Part shown: in pieces, positions 48,209 through 56,726 of the stretch
Position numbering within the stretch: the stretch's first letter is position 1
Layout of the letters: every line of letters starts with the position of its first letter
Assembly: GCF_900103365.1 (NCBI RefSeq)
Contig: NZ_LT629703.1
Span: 6,000,501 to 6,064,500, forward strand
Direction of reading: 5' to 3'
Source of the DNA: Afipia sp. GAS231
Lineage (GTDB): Bacteria > Pseudomonadota > Alphaproteobacteria > Rhizobiales > Xanthobacteraceae
DNA length: 64,000 nt
Translations under genes and position numbers: made by a program
Notes under the pieces: model-generated
The model's database searches: none
What the model was told of the DNA's origin: nothing
What the model saw: only the letters and a program-made list of their open reading frames with translations

Positions 48209-48693
48209 CAGATCACCTCCTCGGTACAGGCCGCCAGTGTCACGATGATATCGACGCTAACCGACCAGAACGAATCGTCGGAAAGCTTTGCGATCGCTGT
48301 GATCTTCTGGCTGTCGGCGAGTCTGATCCGGGTCGAGACCTGCGCCCGGCCGGCGTTCGGGCCGAGATAGAAGTTGCCGACATTGGGTTGCGGGTTCTTC
48401 TCATTGAAGACGTGGATGCTCTTGACGTGGTTGTCAGGTGTCATCGGGTTGTCGACGCTGACCGTCATCGGCACGGTATTGCCGTTCTCGACCAGCGGCG
48501 GCACGTCGAGCTTCACCTTGCCGGTGCGCACCACGGCATCGCCCACGACCTGACGGATCGCGGAAGCCAGCATCGCCGGTGTCGCTTCGGCGGGTCGCAG
48601 CGTCACGACCGGCACCGCGCCAGCCACGGCAGCGCCGCCGGCGAGGCCGAGGAACTGGCGGCGGGTCGAATGGAAGCGTCGGTGCATCGTCAT
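48208..48693 (-). CDS. soxY: Thiosulfate oxidation carrier protein SoxY with atypical C-terminus
   Basis: The 161-residue protein has a twin-arginine signal (STRRQFLGLAGGAAVAGAVP) and a SoxY domain (GNTVPMTVSVDNPMTPDNHVKSIHVFNEKNPQPNV; RAQVSTRIRLADSQKI). Canonical SoxY ends GGCGG, whose Cys carries the sulfur intermediate. Here the end is VTLAACTEEVI: one Cys is kept, but the glycines are replaced and five residues follow. Other reading frames do not restore GGCGG. ATG 48687 is an alternative start. The carrier may interact with different partners from canonical SoxY. Confidence 0.9.
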   Translation of the reverse strand: MTMHRRFHSTRRQFLGLAGGAAVAGAVPVVTLRPAEATPAMLASAIRQVVGDAVVRTGKVKLDVPPLVENGNTVPMTVSVDNPMTPDNHVKSIHVFNEKNPQPNVGNFYLGPNAGRAQVSTRIRLADSQKITAIAKLSDDSFWSVSVDIIVTLAACTEEVI

Positions 48694-48696
48694 TTC

Positions 48697-49152
48697 CTAG
48701 TCACGCAAGCTCGCCAGATACGCCACGATATCCTCGATCTGTTCGGCCGACAGGATCGGCTTGCCGCGCCAGGATGGTCCGACACGGTCAAGCCCGTCGA
48801 CGCGATAATAGGACGGCATGATGGTCGCGGCATTGAGATGCGAGGCGTCGACCAGCCTGAGCCGAAGTTGCCCTTCCGACCAGCGGCTGCCGGAACCGGC
48901 GAGGCTGGGGGCAAGGTCGCCCTGGAACCTCAATTCCGGAAACGGACCGCTGTGGCAAAGGATGCAGGTGCTCGACCGTTCGACGACCAGCGCGCGCCCG
49001 CGCGCCACGTCGCCCGGCGTAGTCGTGAGCCGTTCCGGAATGGCGTCGCCGACAACAGCGTAGGAGTGCAAGGCTTGGGCGCCGGCCGGGCAGGGCAGCG
49101 TCAGCCACGCTGCTCCAAGACATGCCGCCAAGATCTGGATTGCATTAGCCAA
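48697..49152 (-). CDS. soxX: Sulfur oxidation c-type cytochrome SoxX
   Basis: The monohaem cytochrome of about 151 residues has a hydrophobic signal (IQILAACLGAAWLTLPCPAGAQA), the haem motif CILCHSGPFPELRFQGDLAPSL and a methionine ligand region in AATIMPSYYRV. The end PILSAEQIEDIVAYLASLRD is typical of SoxX. No ATG precedes the signal; the TTG at 49152, with GGTGGA five bases upstream, overlaps the end of the flavoprotein gene by eight bases and is the best start. With SoxA it forms the SoxXA complex. Confidence 0.88.
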   Translation of the reverse strand: MANAIQILAACLGAAWLTLPCPAGAQALHSYAVVGDAIPERLTTTPGDVARGRALVVERSSTCILCHSGPFPELRFQGDLAPSLAGSGSRWSEGQLRLRLVDASHLNAATIMPSYYRVDGLDRVGPSWRGKPILSAEQIEDIVAYLASLRD

Positions 49153-50407
49153 AGATGTCCACCGTGATCGTCTTGAACCAGTTGTCCGCACGCTCCGCTT
49201 CGCGCCGGCGCTCCTCGCGCGGCGCATCGACCGGGCTTGTCGCGCTCTCGACCTCGGCGAACTGCCCGTCCTTGGGCAGATAGACGCCCGACAGCGAGAA
49301 CGCGTAGCCGGGTTCGACCGTGTTGTAGCAGGCCCCGGTCAGCCGCGGGGTCTCCGGTGGTTTGCCGGATAGTATGTTCACCACCGCGGCGGCGCAGGCC
49401 TTGCCTTGCGCGTGCGCGGCGGAGGCCGATTTCGGCAATTGTCCGGCGATGCAGGCGTCGCCGATGACATGAACATTGGGCACCAGTTTCGAGACAAAAC
49501 TGACGGGATCGATCGGGCACCAGCCGGTGTTGTCGGCTACCCCTGCGATGTCGGCGATGCGGCCGGCCTTCTGCGGCGGAATCACGCTGGCGACATCGGC
49601 GGTGTAGTTGCCGAAATCGGTGACGATGGTGTTGGTCACGGCATCGACCGACGTCACCCGGCCACCTTGCGACAGCGCGATCCGTTCGATCATGCCGGGA
49701 TACAGTTCCTTCCAGGCGGCCTCGAACAGTTTTTGCTGCGAGAACCCGTCCTTGGCGTCGAGGATCAAAACCTTGGACCGCGGCTTCCTGTTCTTCAGGT
49801 AATGCGCAATCAGGCTGGCGCGCTCGTAAGGCGCCGGCGGACAGCGCAAGGGGGCGGCGGGAACCGCCAGCACCACGGTGCCGCCATCGGCCATGGCTTC
49901 GATCTGCTTGCGAAGAAGTATTGTCTGTTCGCCGGCCTTCCAGGCATGCGGCATTTTGGCCGCGGCGGCTTCGTCGTAGCCGGGCAGGGCGTCGAAGCGC
50001 AGGTCGATGCCGGGCGCCAGCACCAGGCGGTCGTAGGCCAGCGAATTGCCGTCGGCCAAAGTGACGGTGCGCGCCAAGGAATCGATCTTCGTCGCGGCTT
50101 GCGCAGCGACGGTCACGCCACTGGCGGCGATACGGTCATAGGTGAACTGCTGCATCGGAAGTTCCCGCAAACCCGCGATCACTTCATTGCTGAAGGGGCA
50201 GGCGGTAAACACTTGATTTGGCTCGAGCAGCGTCACCTGCAACTTTGGATCAAGCTGCCGCAGCGCCCGCGCACAGCTGGCGCCGCCAAAGCCGCCGCCG
50301 ATCACGACAATGCGCGCCGCGCCTTGCGCGAGCGAAGGATGCGCGAAAGCTGAAGCGGCGGCAGCCGAAGCAATGCCGCGAGCGACATCCCGGCGCGTGA
50401 CGTCCAT
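49145..50407 (-). CDS. fccB: Flavocytochrome c sulfide dehydrogenase flavoprotein subunit (FccB/SoxF type)
   Basis: The 420-residue flavoprotein has a twin-arginine signal (VTRRDVARGIASAAAASAFAHPSLA), the FAD site ARIVVIGGGFGGASCARAL, and the TACPFSNEVIAG block whose Cys binds FAD covalently in this family. The two redox-active cysteines of the family are present in PLRCPPAPYERA and LTGACYNTVEPGYAFS. It oxidises sulfide and passes electrons to a cytochrome c partner. No dedicated FccA cytochrome gene is adjacent; SoxX or SoxA may serve. First gene of the sulfur cluster. Confidence 0.9.
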   Translation of the reverse strand: MDVTRRDVARGIASAAAASAFAHPSLAQGAARIVVIGGGFGGASCARALRQLDPKLQVTLLEPNQVFTACPFSNEVIAGLRELPMQQFTYDRIAASGVTVAAQAATKIDSLARTVTLADGNSLAYDRLVLAPGIDLRFDALPGYDEAAAAKMPHAWKAGEQTILLRKQIEAMADGGTVVLAVPAAPLRCPPAPYERASLIAHYLKNRKPRSKVLILDAKDGFSQQKLFEAAWKELYPGMIERIALSQGGRVTSVDAVTNTIVTDFGNYTADVASVIPPQKAGRIADIAGVADNTGWCPIDPVSFVSKLVPNVHVIGDACIAGQLPKSASAAHAQGKACAAAVVNILSGKPPETPRLTGACYNTVEPGYAFSLSGVYLPKDGQFAEVESATSPVDAPREERRREAERADNWFKTITVDIFG

Positions 50408-50461
50408 GCGTTAAATCCGAAAAGGAGCGAGCGGCGGCCGGGTGAGGCCGCCGCTCATGTT

Positions 50462-52651
50462 TCAGGCGAAGCTGATGTTCTGGTCCCGCAACGGCACCGA
50501 ACGAATCCGCTTGCCGGTCGCGGCGAAGTAGGCGTTGAGCACCGCCGGTCCCGCCACGCAGATGGTGGGTTCGCCGACGCCGCCCCAGAAGCCGCCGCTC
50601 GGCATCACGATCGATTCCACCTTCGGCATTTCGGCAATCCGCATCGAGTTGTAGGTGTCGAAGTTGGTCTGCTCGATCGCGCCGTTCTTCACGGTGCAGC
50701 CGCCATAGAACAGGCCGGACAGGCCGTAGACGAAGGAGCCCGCGATCTGCCGTTCGATCTGCGCCGGATTGACGGCATAGCCGGGATCGGTGGCGGCGAC
50801 GATGCGATGCACCTTGATCTTGTTGCCGTCGGTCACCGAGATCTCGGCGGCGCCGGCGACATAGCTGCCATAGCCCATGTGCTGGGCGATGCCGCGATAG
50901 ACGCCTTGCGGCGCCGGCGTGCCCCAGCCGATTTTCTCGGCCACGGCGTTGAGCACCGCCAGATGCTTCGGATGTGTCGCCATCAGCTTCCGGCGGAACG
51001 CGAGCGGATCCTGGCCGACCGACTGCGCCAGCTCATCCATGAAGCATTCCAGATAGATCGCGTTGTGATTGACGTTGACGCCGCGCCAGAAGCCGGGCGG
51101 GACATGCGGGTTGCGCATGGAATGCTCGACCAGCAAATTCGGCACGCTGTAGCCGATGGCCGCCTCGCCGGACGCGTTGAGGCCCTGGAATGCCACCGGA
51201 TCCTTGCCGTTCTCCAGCGCCGCCGGGCGTAAAGAGAACAGGATGGATTGGCCGGACAACCTGACATGCAGCGCCGTCAGGTTGTTGTCGGCATCGAAGG
51301 CCCCGGTCAATTTGCACTGCGTGATCGGGTGATACATGCCGTGCTGCATGTCTTCCTCGCGCGACCACAGCAACTTGACCGGCGTGCCTGGCATCTGTTT
51401 GGCGATCAGGACCGCTTGGCGGACATAATCGGTCTGGCCGCGACGGCCGAAGCCGCCGCCCAGCATCTGCTTGTGTACGTCGCACTTGTCGGCCGAAAGG
51501 CCGGAAGCCTCCAGCGTTGCGGCGAAAGCGGCTTCGCCGTTCTGGGTGCCGCACCAGACCTCGCATTTGTCCGCGGTCCAAACCGCTGTCGCGTTGAGCG
51601 GCTCCATCGTTGCGTGGTTCTGGTAGGGGTAGTTGTAGACCGCCTCGACCTTCTTGGCGGCACTGGCAATCGCCGCCTTGGCGTCACCGTTGGTATTGCC
51701 GACATAGGCCGGCTGGGCATTGTCGAGGCCTTCGGCGAGCCATTTGGCGATCGATTCGCTGGAGACCTTGGCGTTGGCGCCTTCGTCCCAGACAATGGGC
51801 AGCGCTTCGAGTGCTGACTTCGCATGCCACCAGGTATCGGCGACGACGGCGACCGCGGTGTCGTCGACCTTCACCACCTTCTTGACGCCCTTCATGCCCA
51901 TAACCTTGGCTTCGTCGTAGCTTTTCAGCTTGCCGCCAAACACCGGGCAGGCCTTGATGGCGGCGTTGAGCATGTCCGGCAGCTTGATATCGATGCCGTA
52001 GGTCATCTTGCCGGTGGTCTTGTCGACGGTATCGAGTCGCTTCAATCCCTTGCCAGCAATCTTCCAGTCCTTCGGATCCTTCAGCTTGACGTCGGCATCC
52101 GCCGGCGGCGTCAGTTTCGCCGCGGCTTCCACCACCTTGCCGTAGGTCGTGGTCTTGCCCGACGCCGCATGGGTGATGACGCTGTTGGACGCGGTGCATT
52201 CCGACGCGGGTACTTTCCATTCGTTCGCCGCGGCCTGGACCAGCATCATGCGCGCGGTGGCGCCGCCCTTGCGGACATATTCATGGCTGGCGCGGATGCC
52301 GCGGCTGCCGCCGGTCGAGAAATCGCCCCACGCACGCTTGCGGGCGACGCTTTGACCCGGCGTCGGAAACTCGGTGGTGACCTTGGACCAGTCGCATTCG
52401 AGTTCTTCAGCGACGAGCTGGGCGAGGCCGGTGAGCGTGCCCTGTCCCATCTCTGAACGGGCGATGCGGATCACGACAGTATCGTCGGGACGGATGACCA
52501 CCCAGGCGTTGACCTCCGGCGAGCCGTCGGCGGCGCGGACCACGGTCGGTCCGCCAAAGGGAATGTCGAGGCCGAGCGTAAGTCCGGCGCCGGCAACTGC
52601 GGTGCCGCCGATCACGAAGGCGCGACGATTGAGTGTGACGTGCTTGTTCAT
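50462..52651 (-). CDS. Isoquinoline 1-oxidoreductase-like molybdopterin subunit
   Basis: The 729-residue protein has a twin-arginine signal (LNRRAFVIGGTAVAGAGLTLG) and the IorB-type layout of the xanthine dehydrogenase family: ARSEMGQGTLTGLAQLVAEELECDW, QNHATMEPLNATAVW, QMLGGGFGRRG, and the catalytic Glu in GGVGEPTICVAGPAVLNAYF. The signal implies a periplasmic or membrane-facing enzyme. Unlike the nicB-like protein it has no cytochrome domains. Substrates in this family are aromatic N-heterocycles or aldehydes; nothing here fixes which. It follows its iron-sulfur subunit by ten bases and precedes fccB by 54 on the same strand, so all may be one transcript. Confidence 0.87.
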   Translation of the reverse strand: MNKHVTLNRRAFVIGGTAVAGAGLTLGLDIPFGGPTVVRAADGSPEVNAWVVIRPDDTVVIRIARSEMGQGTLTGLAQLVAEELECDWSKVTTEFPTPGQSVARKRAWGDFSTGGSRGIRASHEYVRKGGATARMMLVQAAANEWKVPASECTASNSVITHAASGKTTTYGKVVEAAAKLTPPADADVKLKDPKDWKIAGKGLKRLDTVDKTTGKMTYGIDIKLPDMLNAAIKACPVFGGKLKSYDEAKVMGMKGVKKVVKVDDTAVAVVADTWWHAKSALEALPIVWDEGANAKVSSESIAKWLAEGLDNAQPAYVGNTNGDAKAAIASAAKKVEAVYNYPYQNHATMEPLNATAVWTADKCEVWCGTQNGEAAFAATLEASGLSADKCDVHKQMLGGGFGRRGQTDYVRQAVLIAKQMPGTPVKLLWSREEDMQHGMYHPITQCKLTGAFDADNNLTALHVRLSGQSILFSLRPAALENGKDPVAFQGLNASGEAAIGYSVPNLLVEHSMRNPHVPPGFWRGVNVNHNAIYLECFMDELAQSVGQDPLAFRRKLMATHPKHLAVLNAVAEKIGWGTPAPQGVYRGIAQHMGYGSYVAGAAEISVTDGNKIKVHRIVAATDPGYAVNPAQIERQIAGSFVYGLSGLFYGGCTVKNGAIEQTNFDTYNSMRIAEMPKVESIVMPSGGFWGGVGEPTICVAGPAVLNAYFAATGKRIRSVPLRDQNISFA

Positions 52652-52661
52652 GACATCCCCC

Positions 52662-53111
52662 TCAAGCGTTCGCAGCGGCGTGAATGGCCTCGCGAACCTG
52701 CTGGAAGGTTCCGCAGCGGCAGATATTGGTGATGGCCTCGTCGATATCCTGGTCGGTCGGCTTCGGCTTTTCCTTGAGCAGGGCGGCGACCGCCATGATC
52801 ATGCCGCTCTGGCAATAGCCGCACTGCGGAACGTCATTGGCGACCCAGGCCTGTTGCACCTTGTGCAGCGCGCCATTGCCGGCGAGGCCTTCAATGGTGG
52901 TGATCTGTTTGCCGGCGGCTTCGCTGACCGCGATGCCGCAGGAGCGCATCGCGACGCCATCGATATGGACCGTACAGGCCCCGCATTGTGCAATGCCGCA
53001 ACCGTATTTGGTCCCGGTCAGTCCGACATTCTCCCTGATAGCCCAAAGCAGCGGGGTGTCGTCTTCGACGTCTATCGTTATTGATTTGCCGTTTATCGTG
53101 AGGTTTGCCAT
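52662..53111 (-). CDS. Isoquinoline 1-oxidoreductase-like [2Fe-2S] subunit
   Basis: The 149-residue iron-sulfur protein has a plant-type cluster [17 protein letters not shown] with RSCGIAV, and an alpha-helical cluster QCGYCQSGM ... ICRCGTFQQ. It is the electron-transfer subunit of the molybdoenzyme encoded immediately downstream. No signal peptide; it would be exported with the folded large subunit. Confidence 0.9.
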   Translation of the reverse strand: MANLTINGKSITIDVEDDTPLLWAIRENVGLTGTKYGCGIAQCGACTVHIDGVAMRSCGIAVSEAAGKQITTIEGLAGNGALHKVQQAWVANDVPQCGYCQSGMIMAVAALLKEKPKPTDQDIDEAITNICRCGTFQQVREAIHAAANA

Positions 53112-53259
53112 CGCGTATCCCCTGTTAGCTCAATCCATCGAGAGAGCTGCGGGGCGATGTTGGCTTGCAATCTGGAGCAGTTCAAATCAACAATATGCGT
53201 CTACGAGATGGATGAAAATTAATGAGCCGGTGTTACGTATCGGCGTCATTGCATAGCAG

Positions 53260-54696
53260 TCATGTTCGTGATGCTGGGACTGCGAGGCGCAGGAAACTCA
53301 TCAGGCTTCCAACCGCTGCGAATCCGGCGCCGACCGCTAGCGCAACGGTCGCGCCATTGTGGCCGCCGAGGGCAAAACACAAGGCCGCGAGTGCGGCGCC
53401 CAGCGTTTGCCCGGTCAGACGGGAAGTCGCGACAATGCTGCTCGCGCTGCCGCTGCGATGCGGCGGCGCGCTCGACATCAATGCCCTCAAATTGGGCGTT
53501 TGAAAGAAGCCGAATCCGATCCCGCACACCACCATGCGCCAGACGATGTCGGCCGTCCCTGGATCGTCGGGAAGCGTCGCCAGCAGCACCATGCCGATGC
53601 CCAGCAGTGCCAGACCGCAGCCTCCGAGAATGCCGACCGGAAAGCGGTCGGACAGCCGGCCGCCGACCGGTGCCATCATGGCGACCACCAACGGCCAGGG
53701 CGTCATGAAGAATCCTGTCTCGACCTGCGAGCGCATCAGCACGTCCTCGAAATAGAACGGCAGCGCGACCATGGCTAGGCCCTGCACCGAGAAGGAGCAG
53801 ACCGAAGTGGCCGACGACAATGCGAACATTGGCCGCTTAAACAGGTCGATCGGCAGCATCGGCGCCGGGTGGTCGGCGTTCCGGCGGGCGAGGTGCCAGC
53901 CGAGCAGCAATGCGCCGACCAGTTCGGCCACGACCAGCGCCGGCGGTGCCCCGTGCGCGGCGCTGCCGATTCCGATGATGAAGAGGCCGAGGCAGCTTGC
54001 GGTCAGACCGGCGCTCAAGAAATCGAACGCATGCACCGCGCGTGGCGTCTTCGGCAGGGTCTTCAGGCCGATCACGACGGCAATCACGCCGAAAGGGAGG
54101 TTGATCGCGAACAGCCATGGCCAGCTTCCGACCGCCAGGACGGCGGAAGCGATCGTGGGTCCGAGCGTCATCGCGGTTCCGACCACCAGCGCATTGTGGC
54201 CGAAGCCGCGGCCCATCATCCGGGTCGGGTAGACAAAACGCACCAGCGCCGCGTTGACGCTCATGATACCGCTGGCGCCGAGCCCTTGTAGCGCTCTCGC
54301 CGCGGTCAGGCTGGGCAACGACCACGCCAAAGCGCAGCCGAGCGAGGCCAGCGTAAACAGCACCACGCCGCCGATATAGATCCGCTCATGACCGACGATC
54401 TCGCCGAGCGCGCCGAGCGGCAACAGGGTCGCGACCAGCGCGATCTGATAGACGTTGACGACCCAGACCACGTCGGCCGCGCTGACATGGAGGTCGGCGG
54501 CGATCGCGGGCAGGGCGATATTGGCGATCGCGGTATCCAGCGAGGCCAGCGCCAGCGTGGTGAAGATCGCCGCCACCGCCCAGCGCCTGAGTTCCGGCGG
54601 CAGGCCGTCCATCGGCGGGGCGGACGGCTTTATGGCAGTTGGGTCTAACATCGCGATCGGGTTCTCTGCGGCGGGAGCGACGGCCCCGCTGGGCAT
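53260..54696 (-). CDS. MFS transporter, DHA2/EmrB-like drug exporter
   Basis: The 478-residue membrane protein has 12-14 predicted helices. DHA2-family motifs are LASLDTAIANIALPAIAADLHVSAADVVWVVNVYQIALVATLLPLGALGEIVGHERIYIGG and ALQGLGASGIMSVNAAL. It would export a drug-like compound by proton antiport. Start codons at 54696 and 54651 are both possible. It is divergent from the Fbp-type transporter, and no regulator is adjacent. Confidence 0.9.
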   Translation of the reverse strand: MPSGAVAPAAENPIAMLDPTAIKPSAPPMDGLPPELRRWAVAAIFTTLALASLDTAIANIALPAIAADLHVSAADVVWVVNVYQIALVATLLPLGALGEIVGHERIYIGGVVLFTLASLGCALAWSLPSLTAARALQGLGASGIMSVNAALVRFVYPTRMMGRGFGHNALVVGTAMTLGPTIASAVLAVGSWPWLFAINLPFGVIAVVIGLKTLPKTPRAVHAFDFLSAGLTASCLGLFIIGIGSAAHGAPPALVVAELVGALLLGWHLARRNADHPAPMLPIDLFKRPMFALSSATSVCSFSVQGLAMVALPFYFEDVLMRSQVETGFFMTPWPLVVAMMAPVGGRLSDRFPVGILGGCGLALLGIGMVLLATLPDDPGTADIVWRMVVCGIGFGFFQTPNLRALMSSAPPHRSGSASSIVATSRLTGQTLGAALAALCFALGGHNGATVALAVGAGFAAVGSLMSFLRLAVPASRT

Positions 54697-54933
54697 GTAC
54701 TACGGCCACCGGACGGACCACAGGGGCGCGGTTGCATGATGCATATGCGAAGGGACGACGCGGGCTCCAAAAAGGGGCAGACGGCGTGCATGTGACACCA
54801 ATTTCACGGCATCCGCGCCATTTCGTCCCGCCGACTTTCGGATAGCTTTCCGCCCGGGAGCCGATCGACTAGGGTCGCGGCCTACGGCGGCCGCAAGACC
54901 AAAAAAAGACGGCCGCCGGCGAGGGGAAGCGTT

Positions 54934-56703
54934 TTGCACGGACAGACGGGCCGGCGCACCGAAATCACGCACAGCGCCAGCGGGGGCGTGCGCCGGCGCA
55001 TGTGGAGCGTGCTTTGGGTCGCGCTGCTGCTGGCGATCCTCGGGTTTCTGGTCATCTATCCCGTCTTCATGCTGCTGCTGGGGGCGCTTACCGACACCAA
55101 TCCGGTGGTCGATGGCCTCAGCCTCAGTCACCTCTCGATTGCCAATTTCCTCACCGTGCTGGCGAACCCCAATGTCGCCGAGGCCTTGCTGAACACGTTG
55201 ATCGCCTGCGGCGGCGGCACCCTGATCGCGGTTGTGATCGGCCTGTTGTTTTCCTGGATCGTGGTTCGCACCAATACGCCGTTCAAGGGATTTATCGCCG
55301 CTGCCAGCATCCTGCCGCTGTTCGCGCCGCCGCTGGTGGCCGGTGTCGCCTGGGCCATTCTGGGGTCGCCCAAGACGGGGCTGATCAACACCATGTTCAA
55401 ATGGATCGGGCTCGACTGGCGCGTCGATCTCTATTCGCTGTCGGGGCTGGTGTTCGTATTCGGCATCTACTACGCGCCCTATGTCTACATGTTCACTTCC
55501 TCGGCGCTGCGCAACATGGATCCGAGCCTCGAAGAGGCCGCCGAGATTTCCGGCGCCAGCGCTTTTTCGACATTGTTCACGGTGACGTTCCCGCTGATCA
55601 TGCCGGCAATCGTCTCCGGCATGCTGCTGTCGTTTATCGTGATGCTCGGCATCTACGGCATTCCAGCGGTGCTGGGTGCACCGACCAATCTCGCCGTGCT
55701 GACGACCTACATCTTCAAGCTCACCAACTGGTCGCCGCCGCTGTACAACACCGCGGCCGCGGTTGCGATCATCCTGATGGTCGTCACCGGCGGGCTGGTG
55801 TTCTTGCAGCAGAAAGTGTTGAGCGGCCGCAGCTATACGACGGTGGCCGGCAAGGCGTTCCGCCCCCGCAACCTCGATCTCGGGCGCTGGCGCTGGTTCA
55901 CCTTCGGTCTCGGCATCGTCTATCTCGTGATCGTGGTGGTGCTGCCGTCGCTGGCGCTGATCGTGGCGGCGTTCCGCAAGTTCATGTTCATTCGCGACGC
56001 CGCCAGCCTGTTCGACATGCGGCAATATTCGATGATGCATTTCAACAGCATCTTCGACAATCCGCTGACGCTGAGGTCGATCTACAACGCGGTCGAGGTC
56101 GGCGTGATCACGGCGGTGGTCGGCGGTGCGCTGGCCTTTGCCATCGGCTACACCATCCATCGCACGCAAGTGACCGGACGGCGCTGGATCGATCTGATCT
56201 CGACCGTGCCGGTCGCGATCCCCGGCCTCGTGGTCGGCGTCGCCTATCTCTGGGCCTGGATCGGCATTCCCGGCGGGCTCTACGGCACGATCTGGATTCT
56301 GGCGCTGGCATTCATCGCGCGCTTCATGCCGGATACGGTGAAGGCGCTCTCGACCTCGTTCCTGCAGATTCATCGCGAACTGGAAGAGGCCGCCTGGGTC
56401 TGCGGCAAGGGCATGCTCGGCACCATCCGGACCATCGTGCTGCCGTTGGCGCGGCCCGGCGTGATCGCCTCGATGACGCTGTTGTTCGTATTGGCGGTGC
56501 GCGAGCTCGGCTCGTCGCTGTTTCTCTACACCAGCAACACCATGGTGATGTCGGTGCTGCTGCTCGACTATTACGAAGGCGGCAATATCGGCAAGACCGC
56601 CGCATTCAGCATCGTGCAGACGATCCTGCTCGGCGTTCTCATCGGCGGCGCCAACTGGCTGTCGCGCGGTGCCGCGCAGGGCAGCGTCGCGCGCACTGGA
56701 TAA
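54934..56703 (+). CDS. Fbp-type ABC transporter permease with two permease domains
   Basis: The 589-residue protein has two permease domains with EAA loops (MDPSLEEAAEISGASAFSTLFTVTFPL and IHRELEEAAWVCGKGMLGTIRTIVLPLARPG), the architecture of FbpB/ThiP/PhnU-type permeases. A TTG at 54934 preceded by GAGGGGAAG seems to be the start; no ATG lies before the first membrane segment that would fit better. The 237-base gap 54697-54933 separates it from the divergent MFS gene and shows no clear regulatory motif. Confidence 0.88.
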   Translation: MHGQTGRRTEITHSASGGVRRRMWSVLWVALLLAILGFLVIYPVFMLLLGALTDTNPVVDGLSLSHLSIANFLTVLANPNVAEALLNTLIACGGGTLIAVVIGLLFSWIVVRTNTPFKGFIAAASILPLFAPPLVAGVAWAILGSPKTGLINTMFKWIGLDWRVDLYSLSGLVFVFGIYYAPYVYMFTSSALRNMDPSLEEAAEISGASAFSTLFTVTFPLIMPAIVSGMLLSFIVMLGIYGIPAVLGAPTNLAVLTTYIFKLTNWSPPLYNTAAAVAIILMVVTGGLVFLQQKVLSGRSYTTVAGKAFRPRNLDLGRWRWFTFGLGIVYLVIVVVLPSLALIVAAFRKFMFIRDAASLFDMRQYSMMHFNSIFDNPLTLRSIYNAVEVGVITAVVGGALAFAIGYTIHRTQVTGRRWIDLISTVPVAIPGLVVGVAYLWAWIGIPGGLYGTIWILALAFIARFMPDTVKALSTSFLQIHRELEEAAWVCGKGMLGTIRTIVLPLARPGVIASMTLLFVLAVRELGSSLFLYTSNTMVMSVLLLDYYEGGNIGKTAAFSIVQTILLGVLIGGANWLSRGAAQGSVARTG

Positions 56704-56726
56704 CAAGATCAATGGGAGGATTGGCC

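Noticed and set aside
48208..48245. Frameshift at the end of soxY destroying GGCGG
   Set aside because: Neither alternative frame gives a Gly-Gly-Cys-Gly-Gly end, and the overlap with soxZ is intact, so the tail appears genuine.
54700..56712. 670-codon minus-strand frame opposite the Fbp-type permease
   Set aside because: Composition dominated by His, Gln, Arg and Asp with no domain; the plus strand carries an unmistakable permease.
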